A stretch of 64,000 bases of DNA from Cymodocea nodosa (Eukaryota; Streptophyta; Magnoliopsida; Alismatales; Cymodoceaceae). The notes below the pieces were generated by a model, which saw only the letters and a list, made by a program, of their open reading frames with translations, was not told the DNA's origin and did not search any database. The DNA is taken from the NCBI GenBank assembly GCA_036874045.1, contig CM072339.1, forward strand, positions 12,779,501 to 12,843,500, in the 5' to 3' direction. Shown here in pieces: positions 23,295 to 34,039 of this stretch (position 1 is the first letter of the stretch; each line of letters starts with the position of its first letter). The position numbers and the translations under genes were made by a program.

Positions 23295-24945
23295 TTACAC
23301 ATCACATAGCCTACAAATACCAAAATTTAATCTAATGTTGCAGAATGCATTTTCATCTAGAGGTTTTGTAAATATATCAGCGAATTGATTTTTACTAGAC
23401 ACAAATTCTAATTTAATTTATCCTTTAATTACGTTATCTCTTAGAAAATGATGTCTAACCTCTATATGCTTTGCTCTTGAATGTAATACAGGATTTTTGG
23501 AAAGATTTATTGCAGAACTACTGTCACAATAAATCTCAGTTGTATCATAAGATAATTCAAAATCTTCTAAAGTTTGCCTTATCCAATGAATCTGAGTGCA
23601 ACATAGTGCACCAACAACATATTCAGCTTCTCTAGTAGAAAGTGCTACACAGTTTTGCTTTTTACTAAACCATGACACCAAATTATTTCCCAATAATTGA
23701 CATGTACTATTAGTACTCTTTCTATCAGATTTAGATCCTGCATAATTAGCATTAGTATATCCTATAAGATTTATTGAACTATCCTTAGAATAATACAGTC
23801 TGAAATTTTTAGCTCCTTGTATATATCTAAATATTCATTTAATTGCAATTAAGTGTGATTCTTTAGGATTAGATTGAAATCTAGCACAAACACACACAAC
23901 AAACATAATATCAGGTCTACTAGCAATCAAATAAAGTAAAGAACCAATCATACTTATGTATTTTCTTTAATTTATAGATTTTCCTATGTTATCAATATCT
24001 AACTTTAAAGAAGTACTCATAGGAGTTCCTCGAATCCTTATATCATTAAAATTAAATTTCTTAAGAATTTCATCTGCATATTTTTCCTGATTTAAAAATA
24101 TACATTTATCCATTTGCTTAATTTGAAGTCCTAGAAAATATGAAAGTTCTCCAATCATACTCATTTCAAACTGATTAGTCATCTCTTTAGAGAATATTTT
24201 TATCAACTTATCAGAGGTTGCTCCAAAGATTATATCATCCACGTATATTTGAACAACAATCTGATCTTTACCATCTCTCTTAATAAATAGAGTATGATCC
24301 ACTTTTCCCATGATATAGCCTTTTTCTATTAAAAAAGTAGACAATCTTTCATACCATGATCTAGGTGCTTGCTTCAAACCATATAAGGCTTTCTTCAATT
24401 TATACACAAAGTCAGAATTTTTAATAGCTTCAAATCCAGGTGGTTGTTTTACATAGACTTCTTCATTAATTAAACCATTTAGAAAGGCACTCTTTACATC
24501 CATTTGATATAATTTAAAATCCATATAACAAGCATAGGCCAATAATATTCTAATACTTTCTAACCTAGCCATAGGAGCAAATGTTTCATCATAATCTAAT
24601 CCTTCTTCCTGTGTATACCCTTGTGCAACTAATCTAGCTTTATTCCTTATAACTTGACTAGTTTCGTTAGTTTTGTTTCTAAAGATCCACTTTGTACCTA
24701 TTATGGAATGATTTTCTGGTGGAGAGACTAATTCCCATACATCATTTCTAATGAATTGATTTAGTTCTTCTTGCGTTGCCACTATCTAATTTTCATCAGA
24801 TAATGCTTCTTGTATATTCTTTGGTTCCACCATAGAAACAAACATACACATACTATTTAAATTTACTGAAGCTCTAGTTTTAACTCCCTCATTAATATTA
24901 CCAATAACTTGAGTAATGGGATGTGATGAAGAATAACACCAAATT
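23295..24945 (-). pseudogene. SIRE-type Copia reverse transcriptase and RNase H
   Basis: RT covers 24782-23967. It has [43 protein letters not shown], the active site YVDDIIFGA and [11 protein letters not shown]. RNase H (about 23960-23300) shows LSTREAEYVVGA, IYCDSSSAI and HIEVRHHFLRD and ends at IFTKPLDEN. Breaks are a stop just before ATQEEL (24783), one after SIN (23965) and others near 23835 and 23415. The frame upstream (24945-24790, HPITQVIGN...) is the usual linker before Copia RT. Confidence 0.92.
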
Positions 24946-25184
24946 CTCTGATTTTCCTTAATATTCTCATCAACATCTAAAAGTCCATCACTTTCATCAT
25001 TAGTTTGATTATTAGTTAACAGAGTATATGATTTAGAAATCATGAACCACAACTTATGATCTATACTTTGAAGAAAAATAGTCATCCTATATTTCCAATA
25101 TTCAAAATGTATTCCATCAAATAAAGGAGGACAATTAAGATTTTGGCCTTCATATAAAGAAAAATTACCATTTCCAGTAGTCAT
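24946..25184 (-). pseudogene. SIRE gag N-terminus fused to the RT linker by deletion
   Basis: ATG at 25184 opens a gag-like frame (MTTGNGNFSLYEGQN, then PPLFDGIHFEYWKYRM) typical of the start of Copia gag. After about 75 residues it passes directly into the pre-RT linker HPITQVIGNINEGVKTR in the same frame. The rest of gag, protease and all of integrase are missing. The frame stays open across the join, so a short gag-RT fusion could once have been made. Confidence 0.85.
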
Positions 25185-25370
25185 CTTACCTTAGATTTTT
25201 CAACCTATTTGATTTTAAATAGTCTAAAAACTTTAAAATAACTTGAGCCTTAAATCAAGAAAGTTAAACGTATGCTCAGATATTAATTTCTGTTTAAAAA
25301 CAAGGAAGGTAGAATAAGTAATGATATTAAATAAGTTGGTATCGATTTTATATCAAAGATTATTAACAAA

Positions 25371-25382
25371 GCTCTGATACCA
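25371..25382 (-). other. Primer binding site, initiator tRNA-Met
   Basis: TGGTATCAGAGC on the minus strand lies two bases after the 5' LTR end (CCTACA). It is complementary to the 3' end of plant initiator tRNA-Met, as in most Copia elements. Confidence 0.93.
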
Positions 25383-25384
25383 CT

Positions 25385-26865
25385 TGTAGGATCGTATGGC
25401 TACACAAGAGGTGGGTGAATTGTGTATCTTTAATATTTTCTGAAATATAATTGAAACTTTAAAACTCAAAAACAAGTCAAGACATTATTTTCATAAAATC
25501 ATTTTTATTCAAGGTTTTAATTACAATATACAATTCAATTCTCTTCATAAATTGTAGATGCAATTATATCTCGATACCATCTAAACAATTTCATAACTAC
25601 AAACAGAGAAAACTAATTTACGAAATTTAAAACATTTCTCCCTGTTTGAGATCTTTCTTCTTCTTCTTTTTCTTCTTCAGCAATTCTTTAGTGACGAATA
25701 TTTTGTCTTTCTCTGCTTCACCGAATTTGCTTTCTTCTAATACTTTAAATCTTTAGTAACATAAATAATACCTTTTTCTACTTCACTGAATTTTCTTCCA
25801 CTTGAGACTTCAAATCTTCAATGACATATATCTTATCGTTTTCCGCTTCATTGAATTTTCTTCCACCTGAAACTTCAAATCTTCAATGACATATATCTTA
25901 CCGTTTTCTGCTTCATTGAATTTTCTTCCACCTAATAGATTTTCCCGAAAAGGTGTTTTTGATCCCTAAAAAATATTTTTCTTTTGATGTGCGGGGATAG
26001 TTTGATCATTGAAAAGATTTTTCTTTTTGTGTGCAAGGATTGTTTGATCAACGAGAACTCTATGCCTTTTATACTATATATTCATTTCATTTATATCCTT
26101 CACGTTTAACCACTACCAGTTTCTTCACGTCTTTTCTTTTTCCTTCATCGAAACACACATGTTTTGACCCACGTTTACATTTCAAATTTTCTTTAATCAT
26201 CAGTCCTGGATATTTGAAAAATTTCCTGCAAAATAAACTTTCTCGTCCAAAATCCTTCATCAAGCGTAATAAGAAGTTGTTACTTTAATGTTAACTAAAT
26301 GAGTAACACAAGTATATATATATAACTTAGCGTTTCTAACTTAACGAGTTCTTCATGTGCAATTTCACATGACAAGTACTGTAGCTAGCTCAACGAACTA
26401 AGTCTATGGTGTTACGCTAATTCAACGAACCAGCTTAACCTTTCTTTCGGAAGGTTAAACGATAACTCACCGAAAACTGTTTAAGTTTCGGATAGTTACG
26501 GTTGTAAGTCTCCAAAAAACTCTTTTTACCATAAAACTAGTGAGACATGTGTCAAGACCTGAAAATATGACTTAAGTTACCTTTCGGATAGTTACGACTG
26601 TAAGTCTCCAAAAAAACTTTAACTCACCGATTCAGTAATAAACAAATGTTTTTATAATAAGAATTTTACCACGTGCAAAAATAACAACTTAAGTTTATAA
26701 TGCTAACCTAACGCGTTGCCTTAGTGTTCAATATAGTAACTCAACGCGTTTAGATATGCTAACTTAACAAGTTAAACATGTGCACCTCACGTGATACAAT
26801 ACAACATTTGTAACTTATAATTTCACCACGTGTATAACACTAACTTTAAAACATATCATGCTTTT
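25385..26865 (-). repeat. 5' LTR of the SIRE-type element, 3' portion
   Basis: It matches 17421-18895 of the 3' LTR. It contains a TATA box (minus-strand TATAAAAG, 26066-26073), the 65-bp tandem repeats (25725-25940) and the CTTAAGT/GGATAGTT/TAACTCAAC modules. It is interrupted at 26866 by Athila-2 and continues at 41042-41258. Confidence 0.92.
26861..26865. other. Target site duplication CTTTT of Athila-2 (right copy 41037-41041)
   Basis: CTTTT directly precedes the Athila-2 LTR and recurs directly after its other LTR at 41037-41041. The uninterrupted site, CATGCTTTTCAATAAAAAC, is present in the sister SIRE LTR near 18890-18905, which confirms the insertion. Confidence 0.95.
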
Positions 26866-27184
26866 TGTTTGCGTTTTCCCAACACTACACCAGAATATCT
26901 AATTAGATCTTCAATAATGTACTAGAAAAACTTGGATATGTTAAACATAACTGTCCGAAATATCAGAAAATTCGGATACTTAAGAATTTCATAGCCTACA
27001 ACTTACCGATAGTTCAGAAATGTACTAAATTGACATTAATTCCCCAAAATTAAGCAGATTCTTCAATTAAAGCATATAATAGTGCAATTATAACATAATG
27101 GCTTAATTCTCATATGATAAGCTAAATATTATGCAATTAACCATCATTTAACCGTTAATAATATGCACTTTTTCATTCTAAACA
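26866..27184 (-). repeat. 3' LTR of Athila-2, internally deleted
   Basis: It is only 319 bp against 2217 bp for the 5' LTR. The terminal 80 bases (TGTTTGCGTTTTCCC... on plus) match 38820-38898. The match then jumps to sequence equivalent to about 40790-41036. The join falls in a TATGTTA/TTTGTTA microhomology. Differences from the 5' LTR in the terminal part are nearly all C-to-T/G-to-A changes. The TATA box and most of the LTR are lost. Confidence 0.92.
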
Positions 27185-27198
27185 CTTCCCCCATACCT
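27185..27198 (-). other. Polypurine tract of Athila-2
   Basis: The minus strand reads GGTATGGGGGAAG directly before TGTTTAG of the 3' LTR. The same tract is at 48311-48323 in Athila-1. Confidence 0.9.
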
Positions 27199-27289
27199 AA
27201 ATTTTGCTAGTCCCTTAGCAAACCAAGATCTAATTAATTGGTCTTTCAAAAAGTGCTAGAATTAATTCTTCTTCTTTTTTCTTTTCTAT

Positions 27290-27887
27290 TCAGCATAAGA
27301 ATATATATTCTGTAAGTTTCAGTAATCAACCTGCTAATATACTTAAAATATATGTCAATTACATACAAAGTATATCATCATCACATAGGTGTTAATTATA
27401 TTATCGTTTGTTCTTCTTTTCATCATTTGCTATCCTGAATTTTCCAATAAGATTTCTAGAAGAAATTTCAACAACATACGAATCAAAGTACAATCCAATT
27501 CAATATGATTAAGACAAGTAGAATAAAGAATTGTATCTCCATTAAAACAACTTCAAAAGTCAATTCTAGATTCATAATACAGCAATTCTAGATAACAGAA
27601 AATATACTCGATTCATAAGATATCTGTATTTCACAAAACACTTGTATATTTTCAGAACAGTATATGTTTTTTTTTTTTTTTACTTTAAAAGTTAATTTGA
27701 CAAGCTTAAATCATATAGGAGCTTTCTAATGTACCCATGTAACGAGCTTTCAGTCAACAATCCTAGATCTGATCAGGATCTTAGGTTGCCAGATTTCAAG
27801 AGTCCTTTTTCAGGTCAACAATCCTTACATACCTAATCAGCTCAAGTACAAAAGGCTCGTGATCAAATAAGTCAATAAACTCTCAAA

Positions 27888-27918
<31 letters not shown>

Positions 27919-28490
27919 CAATCAAAATACACACAAAACAAAGCATTAATCACATATTGTATATGCACGTATTTCATTAATACAGATGAAGTAAAACACC
28001 AATCTCATATAGTCCTGTTTCTATCATTTACTGAAAATATGAATCCATAACAATAAGCTCATACTTTTTCTGTAGTTTAATAAGATCTACACATAAATCA
28101 TTCTACAAGTTCAATCAGTCAAATTAAATGTATCTTTAATCATATGTGTTTCATTTAATCTAGAATTCACATCTCAACTCCTTCAGGACTTCAGATAATT
28201 TACTAATTTTTCATTAAGCATTCTGATTTCATTTTAAAATTGTGAAACTGTTAAACTCATGAAATTCAGAAAAATCATAAGATACTATATATAGATTTGC
28301 ATAAATAATAAATTCTATAGCATCATATATAGCATTCTACATATAACATTCAAGCAGTTACAGATTATAAATTTTACAGTCTCAATTATCGGATAGTTAC
28401 AGCAAGTTCATAAAAATTTTCAGTTTCCACAACTTTGCGGTACCATTTTAATTTCTTTAATTAACAAACTTACATGGCTGTTACTTTAAT
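27290..28490 (-). repeat. Conserved ~1 kb noncoding block, Athila-2 copy
   Basis: Collinear with 47040-48300 (Athila-1) and with 22200-23230 (SIRE). The core at about 27700-27890 contains two imperfect repeats of GAGCTTTC and two of CAACAATCCT. Poly-T runs at 27668-27682 and 27895-27918 are private to this copy. No ORF is present. Confidence 0.85.
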
Positions 28491-28492
28491 TA

Positions 28493-28507
28493 CCTCCCCC
28501 CTATACC
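28493..28507 (-). other. Second, internal purine tract of Athila-2
   Basis: The minus strand reads TAGGTATAGGGGGGAGG, next to ATTGAGGACAATGCAAAATG. It is nearly the same as the true PPT context and is kept at 47023-47036 in Athila-1. It could be a second plus-strand initiation site or the remnant of an older 3' end. Confidence 0.6.
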
Positions 28508-28729
28508 TACATTTTGCATTGTCCTCAATGTAAAAGATTTGATAATAAATACAGTAATTGTAGCAGGCATGAATACAGTTTTGTTTGATTTAAAATTTAG
28601 GGTAAGTAATTGGTTACATACCTTGTTTTGTTTGTATCTCCTTCTACATATTCCAATTTTTGATTTTGAAAAACTTTTCATTCATAGATAAAAGCAAAAT
28701 ATAAAACAAAATAACAAATATTGATAATT

Positions 28730-28830
28730 CAGTGTCTTGTGTGGAACTTAGACTCCTATGCCTATGGTGGCTCACAAGCAAGCAAGTTGGTTTCTCAGAA
28801 TAGATACCAACAAACTAGATTGATATTTTG
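28730..28830 (-). other. Conserved noncoding segment downstream of the F-box gene
   Basis: About 100 bases match 46661-46760 in Athila-1 in the opposite orientation, including GTGAGCCACC, GGCATAGGAG and CACACAAGACACTG. The segment lies after the F-box stop codon in both copies. It could be a 3' UTR or structural element. Confidence 0.6.
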
Positions 28831-28906
28831 TTTTGTTTGTTTGTTTGTTTTTTTTTATATACATAAACGTAGAATACACACAACATTAAACACACAAAAT
28901 TACACC

Positions 28907-30074
28907 TTAAGAACATGATTGAAAAGTAGGAACAAATGGAATAAATGTATCAGCCAAAGCAAACTTTTTAGGCATAGTTCTTCTTGCTATTAATTCTGTT
29001 TTCATGCAATTCTTGTTCCTTCTTAATTTGTAAACGTGCAATATATTATAAATTCCAAATACAAGTGTATTACCATTAATGATATGAAATGCAGAAAGGG
29101 ATCCTTTTTGGTTCCTGGGTAATGTAGCAGTTTCTATTTCTACATCTATTTCAATATACTTCTCTTCCCACTTCCATTCATTTATGTCTTCCATAGTCCA
29201 TATTTGAAATTTCATCAATTCATCCCACCATCTTATCAGACATAAAGTAGGATCATCTTCTTCATTATACCACATTCCTATTTGAATTTTATTAAATTCT
29301 GTAGATGGTGGTTTAGCTATATCTCTCGGTACAAGTAAAATTTCTATATATTCATCATAACTATCTATGCTCACTATGTATAAATCAGATCTAAATGCAA
29401 TTGAAATATCTGTGACAAGATATATATATCCATCAAGCATGATATGTGTTTGGTTAATTAATGATTTCTGTCCTAGATATATCATAATATTTTCATTCCA
29501 AGATCTATTTAGAAAATTATACACACTTAAGCATAAATCTTCACCCATAATTTCCTGTAGGTCTCTAATAATATAATTTTTCAGGAATTGTAGAATTTTT
29601 ATTAGAAAATATTAAAGTTGACCCACAATTTACAACTGGTACTTCAAATCTATTAGGTTTTCTTATATTCCATTCTTCTCCTGTTATAGGATTTTTTATC
29701 AAAATATTAGGTAATAATAAACTTGCATACCTTGGTCTCGTCTTGTATATGATTAATCCTTCATCTATCCCCATAATATGATTTATTCCTTCTAATGCAT
29801 TGGGTAGAATTCCAGTAGTTTCTTCCATAGCCAGATATTCATGGTTAATTGAATTACAATTAAATGACCTCCATATGAATCCATCTCTAATCTTAGTCAT
29901 TTTTGCAGCTTGTAGTCCCTGAAAATATTTTTCTTCAATACAGTTTTTAATTTCCTTTGATACACAACATAGCCTACATAGATCTTTGGCTGACAAGTTA
30001 CTCAGTACTTCCCTTAGTGCATCCAACGGTAATTGCATCAATTCCATTTGTTGATTCAGTCTGAAGCTTTCCAT
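28907..30074 (-). pseudogene. F-box protein gene carried by Athila-2
   Basis: ATG at 30072-30074 opens MESFRLNQQMEL. An F-box follows (about residues 10-50: LPLDALREVLSNL, then AKDLCRLCCVSKEI), the domain that binds SKP1 in SCF ubiquitin ligases. Downstream, ITGEEWNIRKP, then DLCLSVYNFLNRSW, VTDISIAFRSDLYIVS and a final strand-rich part resemble the C-terminal F-box-associated substrate region of plant F-box proteins. The expected protein is about 385 residues. Two breaks lie close together near 29545-29566: a TAG where the sister copy has Trp, and a one-base insertion. The downstream frame then stays open to 28907. The gene lies on the same strand as pol, between the env-like ORF and the PPT, and has no introns. 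Confidence 0.88.
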
Positions 30075-30880
30075 TCAGTAAATATTTGTTATCGGATGAA
30101 GTTGAATTAGCTCCTTCTCCTTCTAATTCCTCTAAAGCATTCTCTTTTCTTTTAAAAGTGCTGGTAACTCGTAAATAACATTCTGATTTATATATATAAT
30201 GTACATCCATAAAGTGAATAAATCTCGTTGCAAGAACGTGTCTTGCAACATGCATCATGGTTACTATTTTTATGGGTACATGTACCACTATTAATTTTAA
30301 ATTTTGGTAACCGCTAAATCGACGAAGTTTCGTTTGTGGTTAAAAGAATAACCGTTCTGCTTAATCCACGAACTAACCTCGTTGAGTTACAGATAACTCA
30401 ACGGAACATAGTCGGTTACTGTTGCTAACTCCATGGACTAACTTCGTTTTAGTTGAACATTTATACTTTAAGTCCTATAAAAACTTGAACACTTATCCTT
30501 TAACTCTTCGAGTTTTTGCACTTGCAAAATATGTGACTGAACAAAGGAATTTATCTATTCGTTAGTCCTTTTATAAAACTCGAATAGTTATCTATCCATG
30601 CATATCAAAACTCGAACAGTTATCTAACTATTCGATTTTTCATTACCGAATGCACCTGGAAAACACGTGACAACTTAAAACATTAAAAACACATGCGCAG
30701 ATAACTTAACTATACGAGTTTTTAACATAAAGTATTCGAAAAAAATGAGACGTTAACTATCCGAAAGTTTAACTATCAACGGAGTGACCTTATATTATAT
30801 TACTGACCTCGTGGAGTTACAGTTAACTCAACGGACTTACTTCGTTGGGTTAACATTTAGCAACTTCTAAGTTTACTCTC
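30075..30880 (-). other. Athila-2 spacer upstream of the F-box gene, dyad-rich
   Basis: 30075-30290 is conserved with 43590-43785 of Athila-1 and probably forms the F-box leader; an overlapping frame (30288-29998) is open but its product is not recognised. 30300-30860 holds at least six TTGAGTTA/TAACTCAA and GTGGAGTTA dyads plus GGATAGTT motifs, partly matching 43310-43560. A promoter for the F-box gene could lie here, but that is inference. Confidence 0.65.
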
Positions 30881-31276
30881 GTAAATTTTTCTCTACTTTT
30901 TTTTTTTCTGCTAATTGAAATAAAGTTAAATCTATGTCATTAATGCATCATTCTAATCAAAATTCATTTAAATCTGAACATTATATAAAGATTTAACTTG
31001 TAGGTCATTTTATATTATACAGAATTTACATTTTACCTTGCAATATGCAGAAATTTTTAAGCATTTATCTTGTCATTCAGCAAATTGTAAATCTGTTACA
31101 AATTCATTCATAAAGTTCCACAAATTATATAATATTCAATAAATTTCTTTCATTTCACATCCAAAACACGTATGAAAAGTACATCTGAAAAATTATATTC
31201 ATTAATATGAATCAATTTACATTACAAATACATCCTGCGTTTTCATACAATTATACAAGTAGACGAACAATACAAT
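30881..31276 (-). other. Athila-2 noncoding segment after the env-like ORF
   Basis: AT-rich sequence with a poly-T run at 30899-30909. It is collinear with 42853-43260 in Athila-1. No ORF. Confidence 0.6.
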
Positions 31277-33486
31277 TTAATATCTATTCCTTAGTTCATC
31301 TACTTCCCTTTGGAGTTTTTCTAATTGAAGCTCTAATTGACTAATTCTTTCTACAGCTCCTGTAATGCCTCCAAAAGGTACAACTATCTCTGCAGTTACA
31401 AAATTTCTGTATTCTTTCACTGAAATGGTTCTTGATCTGATCCTTTTGATGTCCATTTAGTGAAATCGATATAGTCCACCATCAGCAGTGGAATCAAATC
31501 TCCATAAAATAATTTTTTCTTTACTACTTTCAGCTTGGAGATAAAAACTGCAAACCAATTTATTTGAATCCTGTTTACAACTACATATGTGGCCCATTTG
31601 ACAAATTAACTTAATTCTATGTCATGGTCCTGTCATTGATAGACATTTTTAATCAAAATGTTAGTTACCATGTGTGTTTTACCACTTAAATGCTTCAATC
31701 TGTTTAATAAAGGCACACTAGGATTGATAGCTAAACAATCTTTGATTTCTTGTTCAGTCCACTCAACGATAGTTGTATCTTCCAAAATTTTTATTCCTTC
31801 ATTCTTCAATCCAAAAATGTTGTGAAGAAGCTCTAGTGTTATCTGTATATCAGCTTCTTCCACGTTTGAAATTAATCCTCCTTCTCTTTCTCTTAAATTT
31901 GCATAAAAACAGAGCACTAAATTCTCATATACTACATGCCCTCTCTCTTGAGAAATGAATTGCAGTAGACCTTGGAATTCAAATAGATCTTTGATTTCTT
32001 GCATTCCATCCCAATTTACTAGTCTACTGTAAATAATGTCATAACCCCTTATTTCTTGGTATTTGGTATAAGCTTCCTGACTACAAAACTGTACTTCATT
32101 CAAAATTGTTGTTTCAGTCGAGTCAGGAAGGTGACTTTGTTGTTCTAGAGGGGTTTGTACTTGCTCTTCCTCTAACATAGGTTGCATTTGAACATTTTCT
32201 ACAGATTTCTGAATTTCTGTTTCTATTTGTGGTGGTGAGCTGGTAGAACTCTCCACTCTGTCTTGAATTCTTTCCATATATTGCTGAAGAGTTTCTTGCT
32301 CTTCAGTGGAATCTGTGAAATTATTTTTGTCCAAATGACTTCTTTCATTCTCTTCATTTTCTACTCTTTCTTCTTCCTCCTGACTACCAATCTGTTCTAT
32401 TACTGTTCTTTCTAATTCTGTAATAGATTGAGATGGAGTCACAGGCAATTTAGTTTTTGCCCTAATTTCTGTTTCTTCTTGTAGAGGCTACAAACTAATT
32501 TTAGCCTGATTTTTTTCTTTTCTTTGCTCCTGCTGTTGCAGCTCCTCTTGCTCCCCCTCAGAATCGGATAGCAGGTTAATAAAAATTTACTTCACAGGCC
32601 TTGTAAAAATTGGTACTTCAGATTTAATTTTCTCATTTTAAGGCACTTTTTCTTTTCCTTTCTTTTTTCTGATTAGTTGTGCCTGTTCTTCCTCTTCCTC
32701 TTCTGAAATTAAATCTACAAAAGTAGGCTTTGCAAGCCTTCGAGGCACAGGTACTGGCTCTTCCTGTTTAACTTTTTCTATAATTACTAGTCCCGAAGGA
32801 CCATCTTCATCTCCTTTTGTAGTAAGTTTGGCAGTAGCTGCTGCTTGATACTATTCAACTTTTATTTTGTATTGGGCCCTTATCCTTTCTTCGACCATTT
32901 TTCTTTTAATGGCATCATATAAAATATGTGCCTTAGCCGTAGCTATTTCTAGAGTATCACCTTGGTCTCTTGCTGTTTTGACCAAGCTAGTAAATTCTTT
33001 CTCTTCTTCTTCAGTTCTCGGCCAAACAAATGCTAATCGTGGCAATGGCTCTGTTGGCTGAACTGGAGGTCTTGACTATTGTTCCTCAGGAACAGGTCTT
33101 TTAGTAGTCGATTCTTCCTATTCTCTTGCTCGTTGCTGCTCCCATATTGCCCAGCTTCCTCGACTAGCAATGCATTTCTTAAACCACAATCTAGCTTTAC
33201 GTTGAATTAGCTCTAGGGCTACTTCATTGTTTGGCTGGATTTTTCTTTCTTGGCTAATTGAAATTTCAGTTGCCACTCTAATCCGTGTCTCCATTATCTA
33301 TGGTATTTGTATTTCTAACTCAACTAAAACTTTCCTCAAGTTAAAGAGTTCTGATTCTACCTTTTGTAGCTCTTTCTCTCTTGTTGTATTCCGGATCTTT
33401 TGCCATGTGTGCCATTCTTTAAATTCCTTTAGAAACTGTATGGTGTCCACTACATCTTCCCAGAATTTAGGCGTCATTTTCCTCAT
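31277..33486 (-). pseudogene. Athila-2 env-position ORF (putative plant transposon protein domain)
   Basis: ATG 33484-33486 (MRKMTPKFWEDVV) to the stop at 31277. The N-terminal third is charged and helical (33501-32851, including ARDQGDTLEIATAKAHILYD). The middle is Glu/Gln-rich (32448-32150). The C-terminal globular domain spans about 32130-31480 (FEFQGLLQFIS, FYANLRE, LELLHNIFGLKNEG, HLSGKTHMVTNILI). The end is a coiled coil with leucine heptads. Stops at about 32850, 32600, 32490 and a break near 31630 interrupt it. The globular domain is shared with the SIRE ORF at 19607-21708. No signal peptide or transmembrane segment was seen. Confidence 0.82.
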
Positions 33487-34039
33487 CGTGAAGTTACACA
33501 ACAGTACGGAATCGCTCCGATTTCTACTATTCTAGATTCTAAATGATTTGCCGGATAATGCCCCCAAAACCCTAGGTTTAAGATTAAATAAGCCCTAAGT
33601 TTAGGCAGGTAATCGTTGACTAACTCAAGACTCAATGGAGTAAGCTTGTTGAGTTAAACATACTCAACGAACTCCCCGTACAAACAGATATAATAATAAA
33701 AATACTACAGATAATAGTTTTTTTTTTATTTTTTAGATCTCGGTTTAACTGTTATTATGTTTTGGTCAGACCTAATTTTTTCGGTTGAACCGATACTATG
33801 TTTCGGTTAGACCTAATTTTTTTGGTTAAACCGATACTATGTTTCGGTAAAACTAACATTTTTTTCTTAAAATTAATATACATTTTTTTTTATGTTCCAA
33901 TCATACCGATGGATTTGGTCGGTTGAATTGTAATGATTTTTATATTATATATATATATATATATTTTTTTTTTAATGTGTTTTTTTTTATAAATTTTTTT
34001 ATATATAAACATAAAAACTAATTTCTTACTAAGTAAAGC
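33487..34039 (-). other. Athila-2 pol to env-like spacer
   Basis: Noncoding. TTGAGTTA/CTCAATGGAG dyads lie at 33610-33670, and repeated GGTTTAACCG/GGTTGAACCGA-type dyads at about 33740-33930. An AT microsatellite and poly-T runs follow (33945-34010). It is collinear with 16102-16763. Confidence 0.7.

Noticed and set aside
27895..27918. Poly-T run as an RNA polymerase III terminator or SINE tail
   Set aside because: No A/B boxes or target duplication nearby. It is an expansion inside the conserved noncoding block that other copies lack.
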